A DNA stretch of 24,680 nt from Spirochaetaceae bacterium (lineage in GTDB: Bacteria; Spirochaetota; Spirochaetia; Treponematales; Breznakiellaceae): NCBI GenBank assembly GCA_031284645.1, contig JAITXS010000022.1:1-24680 (forward strand), in the 5' to 3' direction. The stretch's first letter is position 1; each line of letters begins with the position of its first letter. Positions 1 through 7,216 of the stretch are shown one piece after another. The notes under the pieces are model-generated. The model was not told the origin of the DNA. It saw only the letters and a list, made by a program, of their open reading frames with translations, and made no database searches. The translations under genes and the position numbers were made by a program.

Positions 1-652
1 CTTCCCTAAGTTCCCGAATAAATATTTTTTGTTCCATAGGTTTTTCAGCAGACTTGTCTGCCCAAAATACAAAAGTTTCCTGACTTGCGCCGTGCGGATT
101 TTTGTTTGCAATGCGCAAAAGATCGGCAATGATGTTAGGGAATGGAACTTCGACAGTCCGCTCCTCATTATTTTTTGTAGACTTTAACCCATCTCTGTGA
201 TTCCAAGAATGGCGAATGAAAACGCAGGTTTGTCCGATGTCCATAATTCGCAAGCCCTGAATTTCACCTGCTCTAATTCCAGTTACCATTGCCAACATAT
301 TAGCTACTTTCGCCCTTTCATCATTCCACTCAACCAAGAAAACTGCCTTTGCTTGTTCAACACTAAACCCAGCATCATACTTATAAGGTGTATCCGACAC
401 ATAAGAGAACGGCTTGTTTGGATTTATTTTTTCCCAAATTGCTTTTGCTAATTTCAACACCGTTGTTGAATCCGGTGTTGAAATATTAAAATCTTCGTTT
501 AAGGCATTGGGATTTTCAATACAAAGCCTGATACCACGCGCAAGGTCTCCTGCATAGGTATAGTGCCTGATTTGATTTCCCGCACCCAGAATATGGAGCG
601 GATCCTGACCTTTCACTATTTTCTGTACAATGTCCGGCACGACATGACTCAT
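1..652 (-). pseudogene. Chimeric remnant: sugar-nucleotide epimerase C-terminus fused in frame to tyrosine recombinase; runs off left edge
   Basis: An uninterrupted minus-strand frame enters from about position 810 and is still open at base 1; the first ATG is at 652. Its first part (about 374-770) reads like the NAD-dependent epimerase/dehydratase family: an N-terminal shred ending GHTVVGIDNYSKYGPV (about 709-756), then PLHILGAGNQIRHYTYAGDL and a C-terminal part ending DTPYKYD. The glycine-rich Rossmann start and roughly 100 residues between the two pieces are absent. At about 371-376 the frame passes without a stop into a phage-integrase-type catalytic domain: FSVEQAKAVF, then TGIRAGEIQGLR, whose Arg is the first residue of the family's R-H-R-Y set. 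The recombinase lacks its N-terminal DNA-binding domain, and its H-R-Y part lies outside the window. I read this as a deletion or recombination scar. The open frame could in principle be translated. Confidence 0.7.
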
Positions 653-751
653 CGCGAGTTTTATATTGCCTGAATATATTTCTGTTTACCGGCCCGTATT
701 TTGAGTAGTTGTCTATCCCGACGACCGTATGCCCCTGTTCTTGCTGTACCC

Positions 752-781
752 TTGATTGAAGACCGCTTATTTCGATATTAT
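752..781 (+). promoter_or_regulatory. Candidate sigma-70 promoter of rnz
   Basis: TTGATT (752-757), an 18-base spacer and TATTAT (776-781) lie just before the rnz ATG at 792. Transcription would start around 788, leaving a leader of only a few bases and no Shine-Dalgarno. The promoter overlaps the decayed 5' end of the divergent chimeric pseudogene. Confidence 0.4.
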
Positions 782-791
782 AGTTAAAAAC

Positions 792-1718
792 ATGAATCTT
801 GAAGCTTTTATTTTAGGCTGCGGCGGCATGATGCCATTGCCCGGTCGGCATCTTACCTCTGTTTTACTGCGAAGAGAGGGAGATCTTTTTCTTTTTGACT
901 GCGGAGAGGGGACACAGGTCAGTCTGCGCAGGCTTAATCTTCGCTGGAAAAAGATTTCGGCGATTTTTATAAGTCATACTCATGCTGACCATGTTACCGG
1001 TTTACCGGGTTTACTGATGCTTTCTTCTCAAGTTGATAGGGATGAGCCCATGTATATTTACGGGCCGCCCCGTATTGCGGAATATATCGAAACAAGCCGA
1101 TGTGTTCTCGATATGTATATCAATTATAAAATCATCGTTAAGGAAATTACGAGCCCGGGTATTGTTCATCAAGCTGAGGATTTTTGTATCCGTGCCTTCC
1201 CGTTGCGCCATACGAAGAATTGTTGGGGGTACGCACTGGAAGAGGATAACAGACCCGGTGAATTTTTCCCTGATAAGGCAGAGGGGCTGGGTATTCCTAT
1301 GGGGCCGCTTTGGGGAAAATTACAACACGGTATTCCGGTAAGGCTGGCGGACGGCAGAGAAGTTTCCCCCGGTGAAGTGATGGGTACCGAGAGAAAAGGA
1401 CGGAAGTTTTCTTTTGTAACGGACAGCCTCTACTTTCCGGAAATTGCCCGTGAAGTTGAAAATTCGGATCTCTTTGTCTGTGAGGGGATGTTTGAGCAGG
1501 CCCTGGAAGAAGATGCCCGTGATAAAAAACACATGACGGCGCTTCAAGCCGCGGTGCTCGCCCGCGCCGCTAAGGTTAAAAAGCTTGCCCTTATCCACTA
1601 CAGTCCGCGCTACAGTTCACACGATCTTCAAACTCTGCTCCGCGAAGCGCGTACGGTATTTCCTCCCACGGTTCTTAGTCATGACAGGATGGTTCTTCCT
1701 CTGGAATTTGAGAATTAG
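792..1718 (+). CDS. rnz: Ribonuclease Z (tRNA 3' processing endoribonuclease)
   Basis: A cytoplasmic metallo-beta-lactamase-fold nuclease that cuts the 3' trailer from tRNA precursors. The protein (308 aa, the usual size for the short bacterial form) starts with the beta strand MNLEAFILGCGG. It carries the zinc motif SHTHADH at about residues 60-66, the VTDS strand with the metal-bridging Asp near residue 215, and a late HYSPRY motif giving the last His ligand. An upstream TTG at 756 would add 12 residues unlike the family, so the ATG at 792 is preferred although no Shine-Dalgarno precedes it. It is first in a same-strand run with flhF and flhG, but a 208-base gap and a separate candidate flhF promoter argue against one operon. 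Confidence 0.93.
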   Translation: MNLEAFILGCGGMMPLPGRHLTSVLLRREGDLFLFDCGEGTQVSLRRLNLRWKKISAIFISHTHADHVTGLPGLLMLSSQVDRDEPMYIYGPPRIAEYIETSRCVLDMYINYKIIVKEITSPGIVHQAEDFCIRAFPLRHTKNCWGYALEEDNRPGEFFPDKAEGLGIPMGPLWGKLQHGIPVRLADGREVSPGEVMGTERKGRKFSFVTDSLYFPEIAREVENSDLFVCEGMFEQALEEDARDKKHMTALQAAVLARAAKVKKLALIHYSPRYSSHDLQTLLREARTVFPPTVLSHDRMVLPLEFEN

Positions 1719-1830
1719 ATTCCTTATGTATCCGGCCCAATACCCGCTATCCAAAACTCCGTACCCGAAGCGTATCAATAATGCTCGTTTTAAAAAGAAT
1801 CGCAAAAAATGAAATAGACACTCAAGCGGC

Positions 1831-1851
1831 TTGGGGTTAGGGCTGCCCCAA
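1831..1851 (+). terminator. Weak hairpin after rnz
   Basis: TTGGGG (1831-1836) pairs with CCCCAA (1846-1851) around a 9-base loop in the rnz-flhF gap. Only a broken T-rich stretch follows, so termination is uncertain. Confidence 0.3.
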
Positions 1852-1890
1852 CAGGAATATTTTGCAAAATATGAACACCGCACGCCTATC

Positions 1891-1919
1891 TTTAAAAGTT
1901 CGTGATTTTCTCTTATAGT
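1891..1919 (+). promoter_or_regulatory. Candidate flhF promoter giving a leaderless mRNA
   Basis: TTTAAA (1891-1896), a 17-base spacer and TATAGT (1914-1919) end seven bases before the flhF ATG at 1927. The expected transcription start falls on or next to the start codon, and there is no Shine-Dalgarno. Confidence 0.45.
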
Positions 1920-1926
1920 TATTATT

Positions 1927-3156
1927 ATGGAAATGTTCACGGTCCGGGCAAAGACGCGGGAGGGCTGTTTAAAAAAGATTCGGGAAATTTACGGGGAACG
2001 TGTTGAGATTTGGAATCAGGCGACCGTAAGGACCGGCGGGTTTTTTGGTATTGGTACGCATGAGGAAATCGAACTTAAAGGTTATGTTTTGCCTTCCATA
2101 CCTGATTTTCCGAAAAACCGGATGCCCCTGATAAAAAAGGCCGGCGACAGCGAAGACGAAAAACAAAAAATTCTTGTTGAAGCGGCAAAATTTACAAAAA
2201 CGGACCCTAAAACCCAAGAGATTCTCAGCAGTCTCAAGGCAATACAGGAAACTCTTGATGAAAAAACAAAAACAGGCGTCATAGCGGAGCATGAAAACCT
2301 TATCCGCATCCTTGATATTATGGAATTAAACGATTTTTTACCCGCATACCGGAGAAAGATCGTCGAACGGGCTAAAAAAGAGCTGCCGCTTGCAGAAATT
2401 GAGGATTTCCACGAGCTGCAGCAGCGGGTTTTAGAGTGGATTGGTGAAACAATTATAATTGCTAACGACAATACGCCGCACAAGTTGCCGCGTATTATTG
2501 CGCTGGTAGGACCGACCGGTGTTGGAAAAACAACAACGATTGCAAAGCTTGCGGTAAGCTATCTCTGGGGATATGAGAACAGCAAAAAACATTCAGTAAG
2601 TCTTATCACTATTGACCGGTACCGGCTTGCCGCTGTTCAGCAGCTTGAGGATTATGCGAAAGTACTTGATCTCCCTTTTGCCAGCGCCGGGGATGCCGAT
2701 GAATTAAAAAAGTGTCTTGCTTTAGAGCAGGAAGGTGTCGATATTATACTGATAGATACAATAGGCAGAAGCCCCCGCGATGCCGTGGAAATTGCCGAGA
2801 TGCAGCAAATGCTGAGCGTCTGCGGAAGCAAAGCGGAAGTTTATCTGGCGGTGGCGGCTTCAACAAAAGCGGGAGATATTATCGAGATCACCCGTCAATT
2901 TGAACCTTTTGCGTATAAATCAGTTATTGTTACCAAACTTGACGAAACTATGCGGGCGGGAAATATCATCAGTGCGCTTGCAGAACGAGGTAAAAGCATC
3001 TCGTATATCACGTGCGGACAAGAAAGTACTCCGAAAACGATAAAAAAAGCGGCTGTTACCCGTTTCCTTATCAATCTTGAGGGCTTTGAAGTTGATAGAG
3101 CCCGTCTTGAAAAACGCTTTGCCGATGAAAAGGCGCTTAACTCAAAGGTTCTTTAA
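1927..3156 (+). CDS. flhF: Flagellar GTPase FlhF
   Basis: SRP-type GTPase that, with FlhG, controls where and how many flagella are assembled at the cell pole. The 409-aa protein has a variable basic N-terminal region that includes a GGFFGIG segment, a helical middle, and a C-terminal NG domain. The P-loop GPTGVGKTTT is near residue 195, followed by a TIDRYRLAAVQQL motif, the Walker-B-like DIILIDTIGRS and the guanine-binding VTKLDE, all in SRP54/FtsY/FlhF order. In many bacteria flhF follows flhA; here flhA is not adjacent and rnz lies upstream. flhG follows after 59 bases that hold a strong hairpin. The ATG at 1927 lacks a Shine-Dalgarno; a second ATG two codons on is possible. Confidence 0.92.
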   Translation: MEMFTVRAKTREGCLKKIREIYGERVEIWNQATVRTGGFFGIGTHEEIELKGYVLPSIPDFPKNRMPLIKKAGDSEDEKQKILVEAAKFTKTDPKTQEILSSLKAIQETLDEKTKTGVIAEHENLIRILDIMELNDFLPAYRRKIVERAKKELPLAEIEDFHELQQRVLEWIGETIIIANDNTPHKLPRIIALVGPTGVGKTTTIAKLAVSYLWGYENSKKHSVSLITIDRYRLAAVQQLEDYAKVLDLPFASAGDADELKKCLALEQEGVDIILIDTIGRSPRDAVEIAEMQQMLSVCGSKAEVYLAVAASTKAGDIIEITRQFEPFAYKSVIVTKLDETMRAGNIISALAERGKSISYITCGQESTPKTIKKAAVTRFLINLEGFEVDRARLEKRFADEKALNSKVL

Positions 3157-3169
3157 GCAAAAAATACGT

Positions 3170-3199
3170 ACAGATTAAAATCTGATGATTTTAATCTGT
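3170..3199 (+). other. Perfect 13-bp hairpin between flhF and flhG
   Basis: ACAGATTAAAATC (3170-3182) and GATTTTAATCTGT (3187-3199) are perfect inverted repeats around the loop TGAT. No T-tract follows and the flhG ribosome-binding GAGG begins at 3205, so this is not a standard terminator. A stem that closes just before the flhG ribosome-binding site could be an mRNA processing or stability element, or an operator. Confidence 0.75.
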
Positions 3200-3215
3200 C
3201 TCATGAGGTCATAGT

Positions 3216-4103
3216 ATGGAAGATCAGGCTGAAAAATTACGCGAGATGATGAGGGCAAAAGCAGGCTCAAATGACGAGCGCCCTCAGATTCAGCGGACAA
3301 ACAAGAGAACGAGAATTATTACCGTGGCAAGCGGCAAGGGCGGCGTCGGTAAAACAAATATTTCGGTTAATATGGCGCTTGCCTATGCCCGTATGGGGAA
3401 AAAAGTTATTATTATGGACGCTGATTTTGGACTTGCCAATGTTAATGTCCTCGTCGATATGATGCCGAAATTTAATCTTTACCATGTCTGCCGCAGGCAA
3501 AAAACAATGAAGGAAATTCTTGTTGAGACAGAATACGGTATATCAATTGTGCCCGGGGCCTCCGGTTTTTCAAAAATCGCCAATTTAAGCGAGGACGAGC
3601 GGCAAAATTTTATTGATGAACTGAATACGCTCAGCGATGCAGATATTATTATTATAGATACAAGCGCCGGTGTTCACAGCAATGTTATTGATTTTATCGC
3701 CGCCGCCGATGATGTCGTAATTGTTACAACACCGGAGCCCACGGCAATTACCGATGCGTACGGTTTAATAAAAATTATTGTTACGGAAATTGATAATGTC
3801 AATATGGGATTGAAACTTGTTGTTAATTCCGCGTCTAACGCAAAAGAGGGACTGGACGTTGCCAACAGGGTGATAAATATCGCGGGGCAATTTCTGAACA
3901 TAAAACTTGACTACCTTGGTTTTGTCTACAAAGATCAGGAAGTTGTTAAAGCTGTCCAGCGGCAGCGACCGTTTATGGTTGATGCCCCGCGCTGCAAGGC
4001 GTCAATTTGCGTACAACATCTTGTCGGCAGGCTTGAAAAAATGGAATTGCGGGAAGGCGGCGGTTTCGGTACTATGGTAAAACGTATTTTCCGTGAAAGA
4101 TAA
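3216..4103 (+). CDS. flhG: MinD-like flagellar number regulator FlhG
   Basis: ParA/MinD-family ATPase that works with FlhF and limits flagellar number. The 295-aa protein has a deviant Walker A SGKGGVGKT at about residues 39-47, the adenine/Mg segment DADFGLANVNVL, and DIIIIDTSAGVHSNVIDF (Walker B and switch), the same order as YlxH/FlhG. The N-terminus MEDQAEKLREMM is the short amphipathic helix typical of FlhG, which in the family stimulates the FlhF GTPase. The start is supported by GAGG at 3205-3208, seven bases before the ATG. It is co-directional with flhF and the next gene converges on it, so it likely ends the unit. I see no clear terminator in the 47-base convergent gap after it. Confidence 0.92.
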   Translation: MEDQAEKLREMMRAKAGSNDERPQIQRTNKRTRIITVASGKGGVGKTNISVNMALAYARMGKKVIIMDADFGLANVNVLVDMMPKFNLYHVCRRQKTMKEILVETEYGISIVPGASGFSKIANLSEDERQNFIDELNTLSDADIIIIDTSAGVHSNVIDFIAAADDVVIVTTPEPTAITDAYGLIKIIVTEIDNVNMGLKLVVNSASNAKEGLDVANRVINIAGQFLNIKLDYLGFVYKDQEVVKAVQRQRPFMVDAPRCKASICVQHLVGRLEKMELREGGGFGTMVKRIFRER

Positions 4104-4150
4104 AGGCACGAACAGGTAAAACCGCGAATCAGCCCGGCAGAATAGCGCTC

Positions 4151-5023
4151 TTATTCTTTTTTGACAGCACGTATCATCATCACATCACCAAAACCGAATA
4201 ATTTTGCCGCCCAATCAATCGCTCTTTTTATCGGCCGTGCAGCGCAGCCCTCAGCTATGCCGCCCCAGGTAACAATCTTTTCAAGAGAAAATCCTTCATT
4301 CAGCAGGAACTGTGATAAAGTTTCTTTTGAAAAAAGATACAGATGATCAAAGATTGCCGATCTCCACTTATTGCCGAAAAGATGCGCCTGAAAACCGTCA
4401 ACATTTGGTGTTGTCACCAGAAATCTTCCACCGGGGGCAAGGACGCGCTTTACTTCGCGGAGAAAAGCCGCCGGATTATTCAAATGCTCAATAAGATGAA
4501 ACGCGATAACCAGGGAAAAGTAATTGTCCGGGAAATTATTTTCCTCAAGCGGAAAACTTGAAACAGACAGCGCACGTTTTGTTCTTGCATATTCAGCTTC
4601 TTTTTCGCTTATTTCCACGCCCTGCGCTTCCCAACCCCGCCAGACAAGGAATTCAAGCAGAGAACCGGTTGCCGATCCTATTTCAAGAACCCGCCGGTTC
4701 CCGATTTGATCGGCGAATTTTTCAAGTTCACTGATATTCGCATCATAAAGCGTGAGTTTTCCGAGCCGGAAAAAAGCTCTTTCATTGGAAAGTTCGTAGT
4801 TAAAATAGCCATCACCTGCATAACGCTTGTGAACGGCGCTTTGCTCGGGCTGCGGGTTTATCTGGACGAGGTTACAGGACAGACAGCGCACATAAGAAAA
4901 TCCATTGCCGGACAGATAGGGTTTAAAATCTTCTTTCCCGCAAAGTGCGCACGGAACAAGCGCGCTTTTTTCACTCGTTATTGGTGTTGACCATGTTTTT
5001 TGTGTTTTCATACCCTTCTTCAT
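4151..5023 (-). CDS. Class I SAM-dependent methyltransferase with N-terminal zinc ribbon
   Basis: Predicted cytoplasmic methyltransferase of 290 aa; the substrate cannot be told from sequence. An N-terminal CALC...CLSC pair (about residues 25-55) suggests a zinc ribbon, as in the Methyltransf_23 proteins often found near glycan genes. The Rossmann core has the SAM-binding VLEIGSATG, the acidic end of strand 2 (GVEIS), the post-motif FHLIEHLNNPAAFL and VLAPGGRFLVTTPN. Its ATG overlaps the TGA of the upstream exported protein (shared ATGA at 5020-5023), so translation is probably coupled. An internal ATG at codon 5 has a GAAGGG stretch in front, but spaced too closely to favour it. Confidence 0.85.
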   Translation of the reverse strand: MKKGMKTQKTWSTPITSEKSALVPCALCGKEDFKPYLSGNGFSYVRCLSCNLVQINPQPEQSAVHKRYAGDGYFNYELSNERAFFRLGKLTLYDANISELEKFADQIGNRRVLEIGSATGSLLEFLVWRGWEAQGVEISEKEAEYARTKRALSVSSFPLEENNFPDNYFSLVIAFHLIEHLNNPAAFLREVKRVLAPGGRFLVTTPNVDGFQAHLFGNKWRSAIFDHLYLFSKETLSQFLLNEGFSLEKIVTWGGIAEGCAARPIKRAIDWAAKLFGFGDVMMIRAVKKE

Positions 5024-5883
5024 TCAACAAAAATCCGGTAAGCAGCCGTCCGGGTGTTTTTGCTATGATCTTCAACGATAATCTCAAGACTTGCCCCACC
5101 CCGGGTAAACCACACGCCTGAAGCCGCTTCTAGTGCCGGGTACGTCGAATAAATCGTACTCACCGGCACAAGACCATCTCCGTAAATCATCAAGGTGCCA
5201 TCCCGCGCAAAAAAAATCTCCAAAGCAAGGATACCCATTTCAACACCGTTCAAGGAGCAGGTGATCCGGTAGGGTGCAACAGGGGCTGTGGTCGATTCTC
5301 CCCTGTCCGCTGCCTCAACTTCAATGCCATAACGCCCCTGCCGTATGTTTCGTGTCTGGGCAAGATCAAAAAGCTGTCCGTTTTCGTTTCTTAATTTTAC
5401 ACTGATAATTGAAGGGGGCAGCGTATCCTGCATGGAGCCGATGATCATTGAGGGATTGACCCAACAATGCTCCTTTCTGTCATAAACTGAAAAATAAAAG
5501 CCTTCGCCGGTCGTCCATCCTGACTTTCCGGCCCTGGCAAGAATAGTATCCCTGCCGGCTTTTTTTTGTTTCTCTGTTTCCGGACTATCTCCGCCCCGTG
5601 CGTAAATTCCGATAAGTCCGTCTCCGTGATCAACCGCGACCCAATCTCCCAGCGGATTAGGAATACTGCGCGCGCTATCCTGCTCCGAAGAACGAAAAAT
5701 TATTTCACCTTCGTCTGCGGAAAAAACATTCCCCTTCGCGTCAAAACTTTCTCCTAAAAGCGGCCTACCTTGATCGTTCAGTCCGAAATTCCGGGCAATT
5801 TTTGCCTCGGGCGCAGGCCAATCCATAGCATTAAGAAAAAAACCACAAAGTATAAACATCAAAAGGGCAACAGGGAGTTTCAT
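5020..5883 (-). CDS. Exported protein with a degenerate LytM/M23-like domain
   Basis: A 287-aa protein with a clear N-terminal signal sequence (MKLPVALLMFILCGFFLNA). Residues about 25-155 follow the LytM/M23 beta pattern: SADEGEIIFRS, GDWVAVDHGDGLIGIYARG and a GEGFYFSVYD strand where peptidases have HLHF. The zinc ligands expected for M23 (H...D and HxH) are all absent, so I infer a non-catalytic fold, for example a peptidoglycan binder or an amidase activator like EnvC/NlpD. A C-terminal beta-rich region of about 120 aa is of unknown type. It is the first gene of a two-gene unit with the methyltransferase, and a TATAAT box lies immediately before its start codon. Confidence 0.7.
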   Translation of the reverse strand: MKLPVALLMFILCGFFLNAMDWPAPEAKIARNFGLNDQGRPLLGESFDAKGNVFSADEGEIIFRSSEQDSARSIPNPLGDWVAVDHGDGLIGIYARGGDSPETEKQKKAGRDTILARAGKSGWTTGEGFYFSVYDRKEHCWVNPSMIIGSMQDTLPPSIISVKLRNENGQLFDLAQTRNIRQGRYGIEVEAADRGESTTAPVAPYRITCSLNGVEMGILALEIFFARDGTLMIYGDGLVPVSTIYSTYPALEAASGVWFTRGGASLEIIVEDHSKNTRTAAYRIFVE

Positions 5884-5890
5884 TGTTTTT

Positions 5891-5919
5891 ATTATAAGAA
5901 TAACGGATTTTATAGTCTA
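5891..5919 (-). promoter_or_regulatory. Candidate promoter with -10 adjacent to the start codon
   Basis: On the minus strand, TAGACT (5919-5914), a 17-base spacer and a perfect TATAAT (5896-5891) end seven bases before the ATG at 5883. Transcription would begin at or next to the start codon, giving a leaderless message. No Shine-Dalgarno is present. Confidence 0.5.
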
Positions 5920-5933
5920 GTAGAATAAAGGTG

Positions 5934-5984
5934 TATAAGGTCTGGGGTCTGGGGTTTAGTCATATAAGAAAACCCCACCTTATA
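5934..5984 (-). terminator. Two-step hairpin downstream of the FGE-like gene
   Basis: TATAAGG (5934-5940) pairs with CCTTATA (5978-5984), and TGGGGTTT (5950-5957) pairs with AAACCCCA (5970-5977). A 9-base G-rich bulge lies on one side only. It sits just past the stop of the FGE-like gene on the minus strand. There is no clean T-tract, so it may be a terminator or a degenerate relative of the G-rich repeats found further right. Confidence 0.45.
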
Positions 5985-5993
5985 AGCCCCTGC

Positions 5994-6896
5994 TTAGCGG
6001 CAGACCACCCGAAAGCCCACATCAGAGGATACGGCGTTAGGGGGGCTATATTTACGAAAAGCAATCGAACAGTCGGTGTCTGGATCCTTCCAGCTTCCGC
6101 CCCGTATTACATGGGTCGTGCTACCGTTTGGGGCGGGATCAGGCGAATTTACCAATGTCCCCGGCTTGTAGGTAGTATTATACCAGTCCCAGCACCATTC
6201 AAGCACATTCCCGCTCATATCATACAGACCGAGTTCATTGGGCAGCCTGTCTCTTACCGGATGCGTCTTGCTCTCAGCATTGACCCCATACCATACATAA
6301 TTTCCAAGCTCTGCCCCATCTTTATAGCCGGCAAACTTTTTATCGTACCCCTTTGTGCTTGGCGGCACACTCTTATCTGCTCCCATTGCCGCCCACATCC
6401 ATTCCATCTCCGTCGGCAGGCAATAGCCATTCTTGTTGACATTCACCGCCACATCCGCCGAGCTTATGGGGCTGCCGCCACTCGGCGTCCGATTCATTAT
6501 CGTGTAAACCGGTTCCTTACCCGTTATAAGGCTCAATGCATTACAAAACTCAAGCGCATCATACCAACTCACCTGTTCTACCGGAAGCAGGAACTGCGGA
6601 TCGCTTTTAAAATTGCCGGGATTATAGCCTATCACCTTCTGATACAGAGCCTGCGTTACCTCAGTCTCCATCATCCAGTACGCCTTGGTTATTATTGAAA
6701 TATTCTTGGAGTCCCCATCCCGCTGAAAACTTCCCTCAGGCACATACCGCATAGTAAACGATATACCCTCCACCGTTACCTGCATCGAACGCCCTGCCTC
6801 AGGCGGCCCGGGATCCATATTATTTGCACACGACAAACTCATCCCGAGCACCAGCGCAGCTAATACCGCCGCTATTCTTCCCGCCTCTTCTTTCAT
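5994..6896 (-). CDS. Formylglycine-generating-enzyme-like (SUMF1) lipoprotein
   Basis: A 300-aa protein with an N-terminal signal ending in a relaxed spirochaetal lipobox (MSLSC), so it is probably a lipid-anchored envelope protein. Residues about 45-300 form an FGE-sulfatase/SUMF1 domain: METEVTQALYQKVIGYNPGN, PVEQVSWYDALEFCNALS, CLPTEMEWMWAA, MSGNVLEWCWDWY, RGGSW and the terminal VGFRVVCR. This domain converts a sulfatase Cys to formylglycine in true FGEs, but many bacterial members have unrelated or lectin-like roles. After RGGSW only one Cys (DTDC) is visible where FGEs have a catalytic pair, and no sulfatase gene is nearby, so enzyme activity is doubtful. GAGA just before the ATG gives a weak ribosome-binding site. 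Confidence 0.85.
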   Translation of the reverse strand: MKEEAGRIAAVLAALVLGMSLSCANNMDPGPPEAGRSMQVTVEGISFTMRYVPEGSFQRDGDSKNISIITKAYWMMETEVTQALYQKVIGYNPGNFKSDPQFLLPVEQVSWYDALEFCNALSLITGKEPVYTIMNRTPSGGSPISSADVAVNVNKNGYCLPTEMEWMWAAMGADKSVPPSTKGYDKKFAGYKDGAELGNYVWYGVNAESKTHPVRDRLPNELGLYDMSGNVLEWCWDWYNTTYKPGTLVNSPDPAPNGSTTHVIRGGSWKDPDTDCSIAFRKYSPPNAVSSDVGFRVVCR

Positions 6897-7216
6897 GTTT
6901 TCTCTCAGTTTTTTAAAAAATTTTTATGATGCCAACAACATTCTATGCTTTCTCGTGATCAATCCCGGAAACAAGAAAAATCCCCGCAATTTCCTCATGC
7001 TATGAGTATATTACAGAATGACACGGATATGTCAAGAGAGAGAGCATATTGCGCCGCGTTTCCCGGCTGTGGTTTTACCATGACAAGCTCTCTTCTACTC
7101 AAGACTCTTTCCCCTAAACCACAGATTTTCGTTAAGCAAAAATGCGGCCCGTGCACGGCACTCAAGGGGACAGAGCCGCCCCTGAGTGCCGTCATAAATC
7201 GAAAATTTCCGAGTGG
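6897..7216. other. 320-base intergenic region
   Basis: It lies between two minus-strand genes. It contains the hairpin at 7155-7192 and an AT-rich stretch just upstream of the FGE-like gene. Short open frames here have no ribosome-binding sites and no recognisable protein. I see nothing else in it. Confidence 0.6.
7143..7192 (-). terminator. Terminator of the purine permease gene
   Basis: ACGGCACTCAAGGGG (7155-7169) pairs with CCCCTGAGTGCCGT (7179-7192), with a single bulged A and a 9-base loop. On the minus strand it lies 24 bases past the permease stop, and a T-run (CATTTTTGC) follows about ten bases after the stem. The stem is very stable, though the T-run is slightly offset. Confidence 0.6.

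Noticed and set aside
197..451. 84-aa plus-strand open frame near the left edge
   Set aside because: It is antisense to the recombinase/epimerase remnant, which gives a recognisable protein on the minus strand. It has no ribosome-binding site.
5931..6698. 255-aa plus-strand open frame
   Set aside because: It mirrors the FGE-like lipoprotein gene on the minus strand, which has clear domain motifs and a signal peptide. The plus-strand product has no recognisable features.
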